Assembly (NCBI GenBank): GCA_000467715.1
Contig: AJFK01000724.1
Span: forward strand, 62,001 to 126,000
Direction: 5' to 3'
DNA from: Hysterium pulicare CBS 123377
Lineage: Eukaryota; Ascomycota; Dothideomycetes; Hysteriales; Hysteriaceae
Length of the DNA: 64,000 bases
Part shown: positions 46,383 through 56,885 of the stretch, piece by piece
Numbering within the stretch: position 1 is the stretch's first letter
How the letters are laid out: every line of letters starts with the position of its first letter
Translations under genes and position numbers: made by a program
The notes under the pieces: model-generated
Database searches by the model: none
What the model was told of the DNA's origin: nothing
Seen by the model: only the letters and a program-made list of their open reading frames with translations

Positions 46383-49300
46383 ATGACGATGCCTACCAAC
46401 CCTACTTCGACATTCTTTGCTCCTATCGACAGAGACACCGGCACCGAGCTCTCCTCGAACCAGCAAGCAGAATGCCAATCGAACTATACTACAATAAAGG
46501 CATACATCGATGAAGTTGAAAATCACCCCGAGTTCCCTCTACAATGGTCCCGCAAGAAGCTACGCTGTTCTACCTCTGAGCTCCTGGGTTCCATCGAGAG
46601 CCTTGCCAACGATATAAGAAAGGTGGAAGGGGGCATACGTGGGATAATACAGCCCCATCAGGGCCTGGAGAGAGATGACAACACTTCCGCACCCACTGAT
46701 GGAGCAGTTCCATCGGCTGGGGCTATAGACCTGTCCAACGTTTCGATTCTCAACCCCGAGTTCTATCAGCGTGCGAACAACATTCTCCACGAGCTGATCA
46801 GCAGACTCATCGACGTTGGAAATCCTTTGGATAGTCAATCTGCTTCCAAAGTACACGATGGATCAAGTGTCGTGCGGGGATTCTGGGTTCCGGGAAGCAC
46901 CAGTAACAGCTCTGAAGCTAGCGCACCCACGACAAGTCTCACGAAGTCCCTTGACATAAGTAGTTCATCACGCACGGGCAGTAGTAGAGCATCCGATGAT
47001 CTGAATCAGAATACTGTTGGAAACGTCCCCCCAACCACGCAGCCTAGCAACACAGCTCGAGTAGCCTTCGATATTCCCCACCCAGGACCTGCTCCCGACA
47101 AGGGCCAACCAATACTTGAAGAGGATAGGACAAGGGCAACAAATGATTGGGTTATGGAATACCTTCGTGGAGGCTGGCTGGGTCTTGTTCCTGGGGTGGT
47201 CAACGAGCTGAGCATGTCGCATCTCTACAATACATCTGATGACGAGCTATCACCCGTGGGCAGTTTTCAGCGAGTTCAGCGGACCGACTCCGATGAAATC
47301 TCCAACCGTGGTGATGACGACCTTTGTCCACCACGGAAACCAAGACACTCCTTTCCAGTTCCGAACATGGCCTCCCGTATTATGGACAGAAACGGGAGTC
47401 AGGAGTTCGACAGGACACGTTCGGGATACTACTCGAACTATTCAGCACAAGACTTCTTCAAGACACCAAAGTCTATAATGAGCGGTGGCACTATTTTCTG
47501 TACACCAGACGATGGCTCTGTTACCCAAGTTCCGATTGGCCAATTTAAGTAAGTGATTCATCAAACTATATCCCAGTGGTCACTGAGGAAGTCTTTACGT
47601 GACAAAGAGAGCTTCCTGTCATCCTGGCTTTTTCTGATATTTCGATCCAAATACACTTTGCTGGGTGTTATAATTCTTAGGAGTTGGGCTGCACATCAAC
47701 CTCGTGATGATTCTTCTTACTATTCGCATACACGCTTGAGCTTGGCAATGTGATTATACTCCAGCAAGCACCGGAATTATCATACGCATAGCCACCGGTT
47801 ATTGAGTGTGTTGAAAAAGTGAAGCATAATCCCAACGAATTGTAACACCTACTGTATATCAGTGCTTTTCTATCTGATTTCCTTCTTATCTTCATCTTTT
47901 TCTTTTGGAGACGGTAGACCCGGGAATTATAGCAAACGTTGGGTCATGCCTTCATCATTATTCATTTATGGCAGTCAACCTTCTTCCGGATTAAGTTTAC
48001 TGTCGATCATTCTTCTTACACTTTCTCAGTAGTCCCTCGGCTTGGAATCGATACCTGCGAGAGAAAGGTCTTATACCTGATCCGTTTGACGAGATGAATT
48101 GGTCTGGGAGAGGCCAGCACGCAGAATATGGTGCGGACGAGGAAATGGAGGTGCCTCTTGCACTGGAAAAATCTCTAGGGCACAGTGCAACCGCGCTGGT
48201 AGAGAGCGTACGGTGCCGTCGCATTCGGCTTGCGCGGAAGACCGTAACAGTAAATCGCCGATTAAAAAAGGAAGAAGTGATCAAGGAAGTTGAGCATCTA
48301 CAACGTCTACGGCACCCTCATATCATTCGAGTCGTAGGAACATATACACTTGGAAGAAAACTATCCATACTATTGTACCCCGTGGCTGATTTCACTCTCG
48401 ATACATTCCTGGAATCCATCGAAGAAGACGATCTATCACGGGACGAACGATTTACGCGTTTGTTCTCAATATCGACGTTCATCCGCTGTCTTGCTAAAGC
48501 TCTATCTTATATTCATGAGAACGCGATGAAGCATATGGACATCAAGCCAAAGAACCTCCTCGTTCGAGATATGGGAGCCAGCACTATATGCAACCAAGGA
48601 ATGTACAAAATCTATATCGCAGACTTTGGCATCGCTCGTTCATATCGATCTGTGGAAGAATGCGACACCGAATCTCCTACCGCTTTCACTCGAATATATG
48701 CTGCACCTGAAGTTGTTGCCCAGGAAAGACGAGATCAGAGTGCGGATATCTTTTCGCTTGGTGCTGTATATGCGGAAATGCTCGCCGTAATTGCACAAGA
48801 AAGCACAACAGGTATCTCAAATTTGGACACACTAAGCAATATCCGCTTGAATAATCCAGAGGGGGATAAATCATATCACGCTAACTGCAACGAGATCCAA
48901 GCATGGCTTAGAAGTCTTTTCATTCCAAGCTACGGGTTTGAATCGCCCTTGACCTCCCACATTATCGAGCTGGCTGCTCGGATGTTGAGTGAAAACCCTT
49001 CGGATCGACCTTCCGCAAGTACTCTCATGCATAATATTCCTTTCATGGCTTTCTGCTGCGACGTCAATGGTGGCTCGGAACCGTTCGAGGCTGTCGATCG
49101 CTCTGCCAGTCGACAATTATACGACCGTTCTTTTGAGATTGCTGAATCGAACATGAGATTTTTGAGGTGTATGGTTGAGGGCTGTGTCAAAGTTTACTCA
49201 AGTCGGGACAAGCTTGAATACCATGAACAGGTACGTTCTTTAATCTTATGGTCTTATCATTCAAATGTATTGCTTTGGGTGTCATTCTTCGTCCTACTGC

Positions 49301-49727
49301 GGACTTCTATGCCCGGACAAGTCTGGATAGTTTTGCTGCCTTTCAAATAACCTCGAGGACGGGAACTTGCTTTGTCGCCTTGACCGACCTTACATCGGCT
49401 TTGTAGGCTGGCAGTAAAGAAGGTCGTAGGTTCAGATCTATCCTCCGGGAACGACGAATTATGACACCCGCATACATGAAGGCATCGAGGGTTACTGCGA
49501 ATTTTCACGCAAAACACAAACCCGATAATCTTACATGGCTAATTGTTGAGCAGCACGGCCATGGAGAATCTCTACAGCCTTCCGTACTGTCCAACAAGCT
49601 CAAACTTCAAGAAGATAGTACTGTCTACCGCCAAGATGGAGATAATGGAAAGCGATCTTCGTTAGATTATGAAGCTTACGAAAAGATGCTTCAAAAAGGA
49701 ATCATAGACAACTTGAGGTGGAGTTGA
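46383..49727 (+). CDS. serine/threonine protein kinase with long N-terminal region and C-terminal finger-like motif
   Basis: Proposed exons 46383-47548, 48030-49230 and 49482-49727, about 870 residues. The first 390 residues are Ser/Thr/Asp-rich and mostly disordered. The kinase domain opens PLALEKSLGHSATALVESV (degenerate Gly loop), then RLARKTVTV with the Lys, MKHMDIKPKNLLV as catalytic loop (HMD instead of HRD), YIADFGIARSY, and YAAPEVVAQERR, then DIFSLGAVYAEM. A CMVEGCVKVYSSRDKLEYH motif suggests a C2H2-like finger after it. The 481-nt first intron preserves phase (AA|T) and joins GQFN to SPSAWNRYLREKGLIP, a segment common before such kinase domains; still, the two parts could be separate genes with the kinase starting at 48094. 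The last intron holds a MITE. Confidence 0.75.
49278..49469. mobile_element. MITE, about 190 bp, inside a kinase intron
   Basis: Left end GGGTGTCATTCTTCGTC and right end GACGAATTATGACACCC are inverted copies differing at two positions. The inside has no open frame. It lies within the predicted intron 49231-49481 of the second kinase gene. Removing it leaves a 59-nt intron, the normal size here. It is related by its ends to the elements at 20971, 21609 and 16509, and is the best preserved of them. Confidence 0.75.
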
Positions 49728-49821
49728 TCCCGACGTAGCTGGCTAACACAAAGTTCAAAAGATCAGAAAAGATCCGGAAGCCTCAAAATACCAATCTTTC
49801 GTACACCGTCATGCGGCCGCT

Positions 49822-51632
49822 TCATTTAGGGAGCGTAATGCTCAAGAATCGTTGCTCCAACACCGGCTTGTGGCTCACCATCAGATCCCACTCCAGTTGG
49901 CTCATTTGATCTTCTTCCAACACTAGATCTCCTTTCTTCCACCGAATCTTTCCCTGTCCATCTTGGATCTGCTTCAAAGAGAGCTCAGGTCCACCTGTCG
50001 AAGCCGCTGCTACACCCTCGACTGTCCAACCTTTCAGCGCGTTGCTGGAATATTCACCACCAGAGGGATTCTTTCCCTTCAAACCCCAGCGAATTCTGAC
50101 AGACGCATGGACCTTCTCGTTCGTGTCCTTTAAGGGCTGATGAGGCTCGTATGGCACACCAGTGTAATGGTCGTAGCGGACATACTCATGCGGGGTGCGC
50201 GTTAGGGGGTCGGCAAGCTTGTAAAAGCTCTTAAATTCGTTGTGAATAGGACCTGGAATGAATTAGTATGTGTTGATGAAACACTCTTGTTTACTGCTCG
50301 TGAACCCTCTCGGTAAATTCTCCCAAGTGTAGCTTCACTCTAGAGCATTTCTTCTTACCACAACTCCAGGGTATCTCCGGTTCTTCTCCCTGCGGCTTAT
50401 AGTATTGTCTCTTCAAGATATCGTGGTCGAACTTTACTCCTAGCAATTCCAACTGATTAACCATCCATGCAAGCGTTATATCCGCCGCACGAGTGTCGTC
50501 ATAACTGCCGCCCACATCAGAATGGGCTCCCGCAAACCACACTTGTGTCAAGGTTTGCCCCTTCCTTGGATTCGGCAGTTCCCAGATAGTAGGCATGAAG
50601 GGTTTCCTGTCTTCGTCGAGAGCTACAGCATGGATAGCATGGTCGACTGCTTCTGGGACGGATGTATCAACAAAAGCATAGTCGATAGATTCGTGGTTCA
50701 TCTTGTTGAAGAGTCCCAGGCGGGGAACACCCAAAGATCCTACAGTTCGAGTCAGCATCATGTCAAACTATGCGCAACGGTATCAGAAGAGTCGACATAC
50801 CAACTGTATCCCATACTGCCACGGCTTTGATCCTCACACCAGGGGTCGTCATCCCCAAATCAACCAACTTCGCCACATAATTCTTCTTACCCTCGACATC
50901 AAACAAATTGTACTTCTCATCCGCATGGCCAGGGAATGGATCGTTGGCAAACGGGACCTTCCAACCTTTCTTTTGCTGATTCTCCCAGTCCGCGAAAATG
51001 GTGTAGAAATGCATCATGCCCACCGTCGTCAACAATCCCACATCATTAATAAAGCTAGCAATGCTGCGCGCTGTGAAAGCGCCTCGGGAGAACCCGATAA
51101 GATAGATCTCGTCGCCGATAACACCATCCCCGTCAACATCTGCGGCTGACCCATTCCAGTTTGCTGCGACAAACTGATATGCTTCGCGAATATGCTCGGC
51201 AAGACCATAGCCGGTAGCTCCGCCGGCGAGTTTGTCTTCGAAGTTCTGGGAGCCGATTCCCGCTTGGTAGTAGGTAATTTGTGGGATGGGGGGCGCAGAG
51301 CTAAACATAAGATCAGTACGCCGTATAGCGCTGAATGTAGTCCCATGAGAAAAGATGGCTTACTTAGTATCGATTTGTTTCACGCATCGACCTATGCGTG
51401 TGACATTCGATGGTGTTTGTAGGGAGACTTTCCCAGTCAACTCCGCGGCAAGGGCTTTGACGGGATCGAGAGTGATTGATGTGCCGGTGTTGGCATCGAG
51501 CCATGTTCCTAGAGGAGAGGAAAAGGATCAGCATTTGAAGACCCGCGAGTCATTGCTCTGGACTTGGAAAACTAGCTTACCATCGCAACAAACTACCAGC
51601 CTTTTCATGGGCAATTTCGAAGCTGCTGTCAT
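49822..51632 (-). CDS. DUF2235 alpha/beta-hydrolase (Tle1-like phospholipase domain)
   Basis: Five exons: 51581-51632, 51364-51508, 50801-51300, 50359-50739 and 49822-50252, about 502 residues. RLVVCCDGTW opens the domain, as in most fungal DUF2235 proteins. EIYLIGFSRGAFTARSIASF carries the G-x-S-x-G nucleophile elbow with the serine nucleophile, and VWFAGAHSDVGGSYDD carries the His and Asp region of the catalytic triad. The remaining strands (YYQAGIGSQ, IKAVAVWDTVGSLG) match the family, which is also found as the catalytic domain of bacterial type VI Tle1 phospholipases. In fungi the role is not established. No signal peptide is seen, so it is probably cytoplasmic. The exon 4 donor is GTAAGAAG after WSCG; a later GTAAAC donor breaks the frame and was rejected. 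Confidence 0.88.
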
Positions 51633-52344
51633 CTTGCTGTTGTTTAATCGACGCTTCTGATATATGAATAGAAATCGACCAAGCAGATGGAATCTCCAAG
51701 ACTTCAATATGAAAAGCAAAACAACCCGCAAGTAAAGCCAAATTTGATGTTAGCAGCATTCGTATTACACCTCTATTCTTATACTCCCCCTCCATTCCTT
51801 GCCCAGCTTGCCGTTGATAACATCGTTCTTGGCCCTTGGTCCCGCGTGAGCTTCAGCTGCTGCTGAACTCAGCTCGGCTGAGGCTAGACCTTTTGCGGCG
51901 CTCGCTTGAGGTATGCTTTGAGCACCATTCGATCGAGGGCGTGCGGAATGAGCCTGTGATGAACGGTTTGGGCAAATCGTAGTTCCCGTGTGCTGTGGCG
52001 GGCTGAAGGGTTCGGGGGGATGAGATCAGCTGGGGGGATTTTGGATGGGTGGGCTTGCTTACGGCTGGGCGGTGGAGGATGTGGGCCTCAGGCACGATTC
52101 AAGCTGTACAAGGTTTCAATGGTAAGCCCACGCGAAAACATCACATTATGTTAATCGGAGAGGTATAGTGGGAGCATATCTATTGAATTCGTGACGTAGG
52201 AAGGATTCCCATCTCAGTCGACAACACACTGAAGAAACCCGAGATGGCAAAACAAATAACCCTGTCATCGAATCGTAGAGATTATGTCCCTTCTATTAAC
52301 GATATCGTGAGCTTCTCCCTACCGTCCACATTCAGTTTGACTCA

Positions 52345-52408
52345 TAAGGTGATGCTATGTACACTGGAGCTCTGTGCACTAAGCTCCAGTGTAGATAGCA
52401 TCACCTTA
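52345..52408. repeat. near-perfect inverted repeat, 27-bp arms
   Basis: Arms 52345-52371 and 52382-52408 are complementary except at one position, with a 10-base loop. Weaker pairing continues outward for about 10 more bases. As RNA it would form a very stable hairpin. It does not sit at a gene end that would suggest a terminator. Confidence 0.8.
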
Positions 52409-52664
52409 CGAGCCAAAACTAACGCATGCGATTCAGCAGAAAAGCTCCAAGTAATCGTCCGTACATAACATAAAGAAAAGACAAAGGAAATTGGAGCCAT
52501 GGCTTGACTTTGACAAAATGGTAATCGAACTCGAATCCTTGACCATGATATGGCGGTTCAAACTCGGGGATGGCCCGAAACGTATACTCAGTGTTGTCGA
52601 GAAAACGTATTGAACGAAAAGCGGGCGGCCCGATGGAGGCAAAGCTTGAATTGAGCTCGTATTT

Positions 52665-52713
52665 CTCTTTGTCCTGCATGGAACCTTCACAAGATTCCAC
52701 GCAGGACAAAGAG
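52665..52713. repeat. near-perfect inverted repeat, 19-bp arms
   Basis: Arms 52665-52683 and 52695-52713 match as reverse complements except at one position, separated by 11 bases. It lies about 260 bases after the 27-bp-arm hairpin. Confidence 0.78.
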
Positions 52714-53007
52714 TCACATACCGGCCTAGATTTGTACCGCACGCCAGGAGTCTGTAAATAAGACGTGGAACAGTTTTATGATGAGCTCGTTTACTGAAAG
52801 TGTTACACGATTTGTATGCAGATGCCCGGCGCTAATCATAGTGCAGATTTGACTTGTCCTGAAGTAGATCAAAAGCAGCCACATTGAAGTAGCTACCTTT
52901 CCGAACATATTTGCTGACGTGGTTGATGACTTTCTCTCGGAGTAGGCGAGTGGAGATGTGGAAGATTATAGGTGGGAGCTTCTTGCCCAACAGCTAGCAC
53001 GAAAGCC

Positions 53008-54143
53008 TTAACACTTGCGACGTCTACTCTGGATCAACTCTTCCGAGTTAGAGGGATGAGCTTTGCGGATGTGCTTCTGAAGATTGTCGTTTCGCGAAAA
53101 GGTTTTCTCGCAGTCCGAAGCTGGGCACGAAATAGAGACTTGTTGATGGCGGGTTCTCATATGTCGTTTGAGGTCCTCCATTAAACCAAATGGGCGCTGC
53201 GTGCAACCCTTCACTAAACATGGGTAACGACGATTATGCTTCCGATTGATATGCTTCCTATCACATGGTGTCAGTACAGTTAGTCTAAAGTAAAAGGTGG
53301 CTCAGTCGAGAAACTTACGCTAGTTGGAACCTCTTCTCGAACACCTCATCGCAAGCGGTACAGGCATGCACTTGGCTGGATGCTCTGTAGGTACTCTCCC
53401 TTGGGGAAAAGCTTGTCGAGGAGGATCGGTGAGGAGGTGTGCTATACCGTAAAGTTGGAACATGTTCATATCCCTGGGCAGTAACAGAGATTATACCTCC
53501 CCTCGATGATGATGATGAAGATTCGGAGAATGAGGAACCATCGCTCGAAAGTAAGGAGTCGGAAGTATCGATAGAAGGATGCGAGAGGTCGGTGTTGGAG
53601 TCATCAGTTGAGTGAGCCGTAAGTTGTTCCAGCTCGTGTTCGGTAGAGATTGGATGTTCAGGAACAAGGAAAATAACAGGATTCAGATTATATTCAACCA
53701 AGAAGGGGCTGACATATTTAGGGAGCTGATGACCGAGATTGTCGTCTAAACTATGGTCCTGATAGTCACTCGGAATTTGGGTTGCGCGAAGACAGTCAGC
53801 CTTCGCGCAATCAACCTAATGTCTTGGAACAGGGTGTTGTTACGGCAACTCCTCCCAACTTCGGTGCTGCCGCTGTTCACGAGCACTTCGAAACACGTGA
53901 AAGGCTTTGAAACGAGTTGTTCTTTCAACCTTACGCGAAAAGTAGCGTAGCCCAAATTTGAGCTTGGAACAAGAGGGAGAATGATCAAGGACGAAAGACT
54001 TAGAGCACCCGCTGTGGATGGTTTGCCCCTCACCAAGCGCCGTGAAGGCGTGGCTATGGGATGGGAAGCTGGCAGTGCCCTTGGATGCAGAGCACAGCTT
54101 GAGAGAGAAGTACTTTTATAGACAGTGACTTGATGGAAGGCAT
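53008..54143 (-). CDS. three-finger C2H2 zinc-finger protein, copy A
   Basis: Exons 53008-53257 and 53319-53815 are well supported (61-nt intron, GTAAGT...GATAG). A first exon 54114-54143 (MPSIKSLSIK) is proposed because its start context is shared with copy B and its phase fits, but the 298-nt intron makes this tentative. About 258 residues. The N-terminal part is acidic and Ser-rich, with VEYNLNPVIFLVP matching copy B. Three fingers follow: CTACDEVFEKRFQLAKHINR with its final KH, CLVKGCTQRPFGLMEDLKRH, and CPASDCEKTFSRNDNLQKHI. They suggest DNA binding in the nucleus. It is divergent from the membrane-protein gene at 54623. Diverged paralog of the gene at 56886. Confidence 0.72.
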
Positions 54144-54622
54144 ACCGTGGCGTGGGGGCCGATGCCGTCGCCAAGGTTTTGTGGCGCGGGACCGGTGAAG
54201 GCTAGACCAATGACGCTCCCAAGCAAAAAGGCTGTTCCATGAGATGGGCTTGCCCTCAGAAGCGTACCGAAGGGCAAATGAAAGCGAAGTTGAGCTTGCT
54301 GAACTTCACATCCGCTTGCGTATGTGGAAGAATGTCAATAACCTTAGACCAATCGCTTAAGTACGAGAACCAGACACAGGGGGTTGATCATCAGGAATCA
54401 ATCCCTGTCCTAAATCGATGCTCCAGTCTCTGCCTCCAATCCTGACCAGAAAGTATGCCTCAAGAAAACAGTGAATGTATTTTAGGGGTGGTTCATGCCC
54501 TTTCTTGGAAGCATCATGCTCATAGAAAGCAATACTTTTCTCATATCAAACCACTACTGTATCACATAATGTTCTATTGATACATTTACTTTGAACCGAA
54601 TTCACTTTTACCTTCAGAAAGA

Positions 54623-54965
54623 ATGCCACCTCGTCCGTTTCTAAATCGCACTTCTGGTCCCCTTCAGCCCCCGACCAACCCACCCGGCATATCGAACGTC
54701 CAAAATCTTGCATTCAATATCCTAGCTGTTCTATTCGCGGTGGCATCGATCCTCGTTGCATACCTTCATTTTCGACACGAAAAACGACGCGCAAGTGTGG
54801 TTGTTATGGAACAGAGAGGCATACAAGTAGATCGACGTAAGTACTCCGTCTTACAAGCTATGCTAGGAGCCAATGTCCTTGCTAACAATGTGCGGCGATT
54901 TAGTACCCGTACATCCTATTGCGACGCTAACGGCGGACGCTTCTGTAAATTCTGATCAAGGCTGA
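54623..54965 (+). CDS. small single-pass membrane protein, copy A
   Basis: Exons 54623-54836 and 54904-54965 give about 91 residues; the 67-nt intron has GTAAGT, a GCTAAC branch site and TTTAG. Unspliced, the frame runs 110 residues. One transmembrane helix (NILAVLFAVASILVAYLHF) is followed by a basic H-E-K-R-R stop-transfer segment. The N-terminus is Pro-rich. The same pattern (FDILTVSFAAASLLVAFLHF, then H-Q-K-R-H) occurs in the gene at 59886, which has nearly the same length. No named family was recognised. It is a neighbour of the divergent C2H2 gene, with about 480 bases between the starts. Confidence 0.68.
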
Positions 54966-55567
54966 GGAAGGGGCCAGTTGGTGTTTGTGGTGGTGGTTTA
55001 CTTACGTCGGAGCTGGGGGCTGAAGGATGTGGGCCTTCGGCAGGACATACACGATAGGTGTCATCAGAATAGTTTATTATGAACTTCACTTGTTTCCGGG
55101 CCATGATCAGTCGGGCAACTTCATTTATGCCCTGCACCAAGGCGAAGTCATCTTTGTAGACTTAGAGGACAGAAGATGATAGGAGCAGGCCCACCCTAGC
55201 ACGAGGAATTATGAGACCTATGTATGTTTTGGTTGATGGACCTTATGAGTTCCAGTCCATTCGTTAAATTATCTAACAATTGTGTTGTCAAAGGCCTTTA
55301 CAGAAGAAAAGAAGAGAAAATCCAATATTAGCCATATCCGCCAAACGCTGCCATATCCAAAAAAAATAAAGAAATAACAATTATGTGCTGGGGTATCTGC
55401 AGTTGTGCTAGTCTCTTTCTCCAAGGTGTTGAAATGTTGATTGAAGAGGAGAAGAAGGGTGGAACGCCCCATTGAGGGGTTTTATACAAGATTAACCAGT
55501 TCCAATACTCCCTTTAGATTGGGAGGTGGCCTCATTCACTGAGGTATATTGTGCTTCTGGCTCGTCT

Positions 55568-55738
55568 GGCCTGGTGTTTCTATACCATCTGTGGTGTTTG
55601 GCTCCACAGCCTGGCAAGTATTAGGCCATCTCGGTGTGGCTCTTAGCTCTGGCAAGTCTTATGCCATCTCGGTTTGGCTCTCAGCCCTGGCAATTCTTAT
55701 GCCATCTTAGTTTTGGCTCTCTAGCCAGGCTCCATTCT
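55568..55738. repeat. minisatellite, about 38-bp unit
   Basis: Units begin GGCAAGTNTTATGCCATCTC at 55613, 55651 and 55689, with a more decayed unit before them. The word GGCTCT recurs in each. Confidence 0.75.
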
Positions 55739-55866
55739 TTTGGGCTCTCGTTATAGCGGTGATTGATTGTGCCATTCTCTGGCAAGCCTTGATGTTTTTA
55801 GCCTCGATTTGACGGTATTCTTTGGCTCTATGGCCTGGCCTCTTTGGGGCCCTTCGCACTTTGTGT

Positions 55867-56010
55867 GCGGTATTGAGTGGCTCAATAGCCTGGCCTCTCT
55901 GGCCCTTCGCTCTTTATATGCGGTATTAAGTGGCTCAATGGCCCTTCGCTCTTTGTATGCGGTGTTAAGTGGCTCAATAGCCTGGCCCTTCTGGCCTGCG
56001 CTCTGCGGCG
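55867..56010. repeat. minisatellite, 39-53-bp unit
   Basis: Three units begin GCGGTRTTRAGTGGCTCAAT at 55867, 55920 and 55959. The middle unit lacks a GCCTGGCCTCTCTG segment present in the first, and the last is slightly changed. Confidence 0.75.
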
Positions 56011-56885
56011 CGAATTCAAAGCTCCTCTAGTTTGTGTACCAAGTATGTTGTATTGAGATTTGACAGGAGGTAGGTAGGCTTGGATGAAATCAAGTCTGTG
56101 AGCGCTGTCCGGGCTCTTACGTTGTTGAAATGTTAATTGAAGAAGAGAAGAAACAGCAGGTTCGTTTGAGATTGCCTCTTTCGCTATCAGTGATGCCACT
56201 ATTCAAATTGAGCAGGATACGACTCACATGAGTGCGCAAAGCGCCTTGCGTAGAGCTTGACTAAGTGCCGACAATTTCGGAGCTCTTCATCTTCCAGGTC
56301 GGAAGTGTCCTTCGAGGCCATCAGCTGCTTGCTTAGACCGTATAACTTGAAGCTGATCTGCGACCTTGTGGCAGTTCCCGTCTCCCCGTATGACGGATGG
56401 TATTGAAAAGAATGATCGAAAAAGAAACCTGAAAAGACAGTGGAAAGGAAAACGGAGCCATGGAGTGATTTCAACAAAACTGCAACCTAACTCGAACCCC
56501 ATACACCATGAAAAGAAGCGAATAGCAGCGGCAGTGTCGGCAGTGTTGTTGTGTGGTGAGGATTCATGCCGCAGCCATGAAGCTGCGGGTCGAGACTTCC
56601 AGACTTCAATCAAGAATCTAGGAAGTTGACAAGCCTTTTTGAGGCGGATTCGAGCCTTTCAGGCTTCGATAAGGTATAGAAAAACCAACATATGGTACGA
56701 TACAGAAAAACAGCACGACTGCAATTTGCTGGACCACTGCGCTAGCTATGCTCACTAATCATGGTGTAAATTGCTGAGCTCTGAAAATATGAACAAAGCA
56801 ACCATAAAAAAATCCTGACGTTTCTCCCAAAAAAGGTAAGTATTACAGCAGTTATATGAATGGATCTCTCTTAGGAATGCGGCTA

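Larger units (their letters stand above)
51633..53007. other. intergenic with two hairpins; left part of a duplicated segment
   Basis: No gene is supported. Around 52050-52100 (GGAGGATGTGGGCCTCAGGCA) and 52490-52560 it resembles 55000-55050 and 56455-56520, so it belongs to the duplicated segment described below. Contains two near-perfect inverted repeats. Confidence 0.5.
55428..56153. repeat. segment bounded by a 30-bp direct repeat
   Basis: Near-identical words starting GTTGAAATGTTRATTGAAG occur at 55428-55457 and 56124-56153, about 696 bases apart. The interval holds both minisatellites and no open gene. It could be an eroded terminal-repeat fragment of a retroelement, or a plain duplication; evidence for either is thin. 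Confidence 0.4.
54966..56885. other. intergenic with minisatellites and a spaced direct repeat
   Basis: No gene is supported. Parts of 54966-55050 and 56287-56520 match the region before copy A. The rest is inserted, repeat-rich DNA listed separately. Confidence 0.5.

Noticed and set aside
45969-46526. A 185-codon antisense frame between the two kinases
   Set aside because: It overlaps the coding start of the second kinase and has no family resemblance.
50281-50358. A GTAAAC donor at 50294 as the end of exon 4 in the DUF2235 gene
   Set aside because: Using it shifts the next exon out of frame; the GTAAGAAG donor after WSCG restores the frame and the family sequence.
53746-54174. A 142-codon antisense frame overlapping the start of C2H2 copy A
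   Set aside because: The frame leading into the zinc fingers is conserved between copies A and B (for example DxQDH and LDxN), whereas this frame ends before them.
55568-56010. Regularly spaced repeats that might suggest a CRISPR array
   Set aside because: Units abut without unique spacers, lengths vary and the host is a eukaryote; they are minisatellites.
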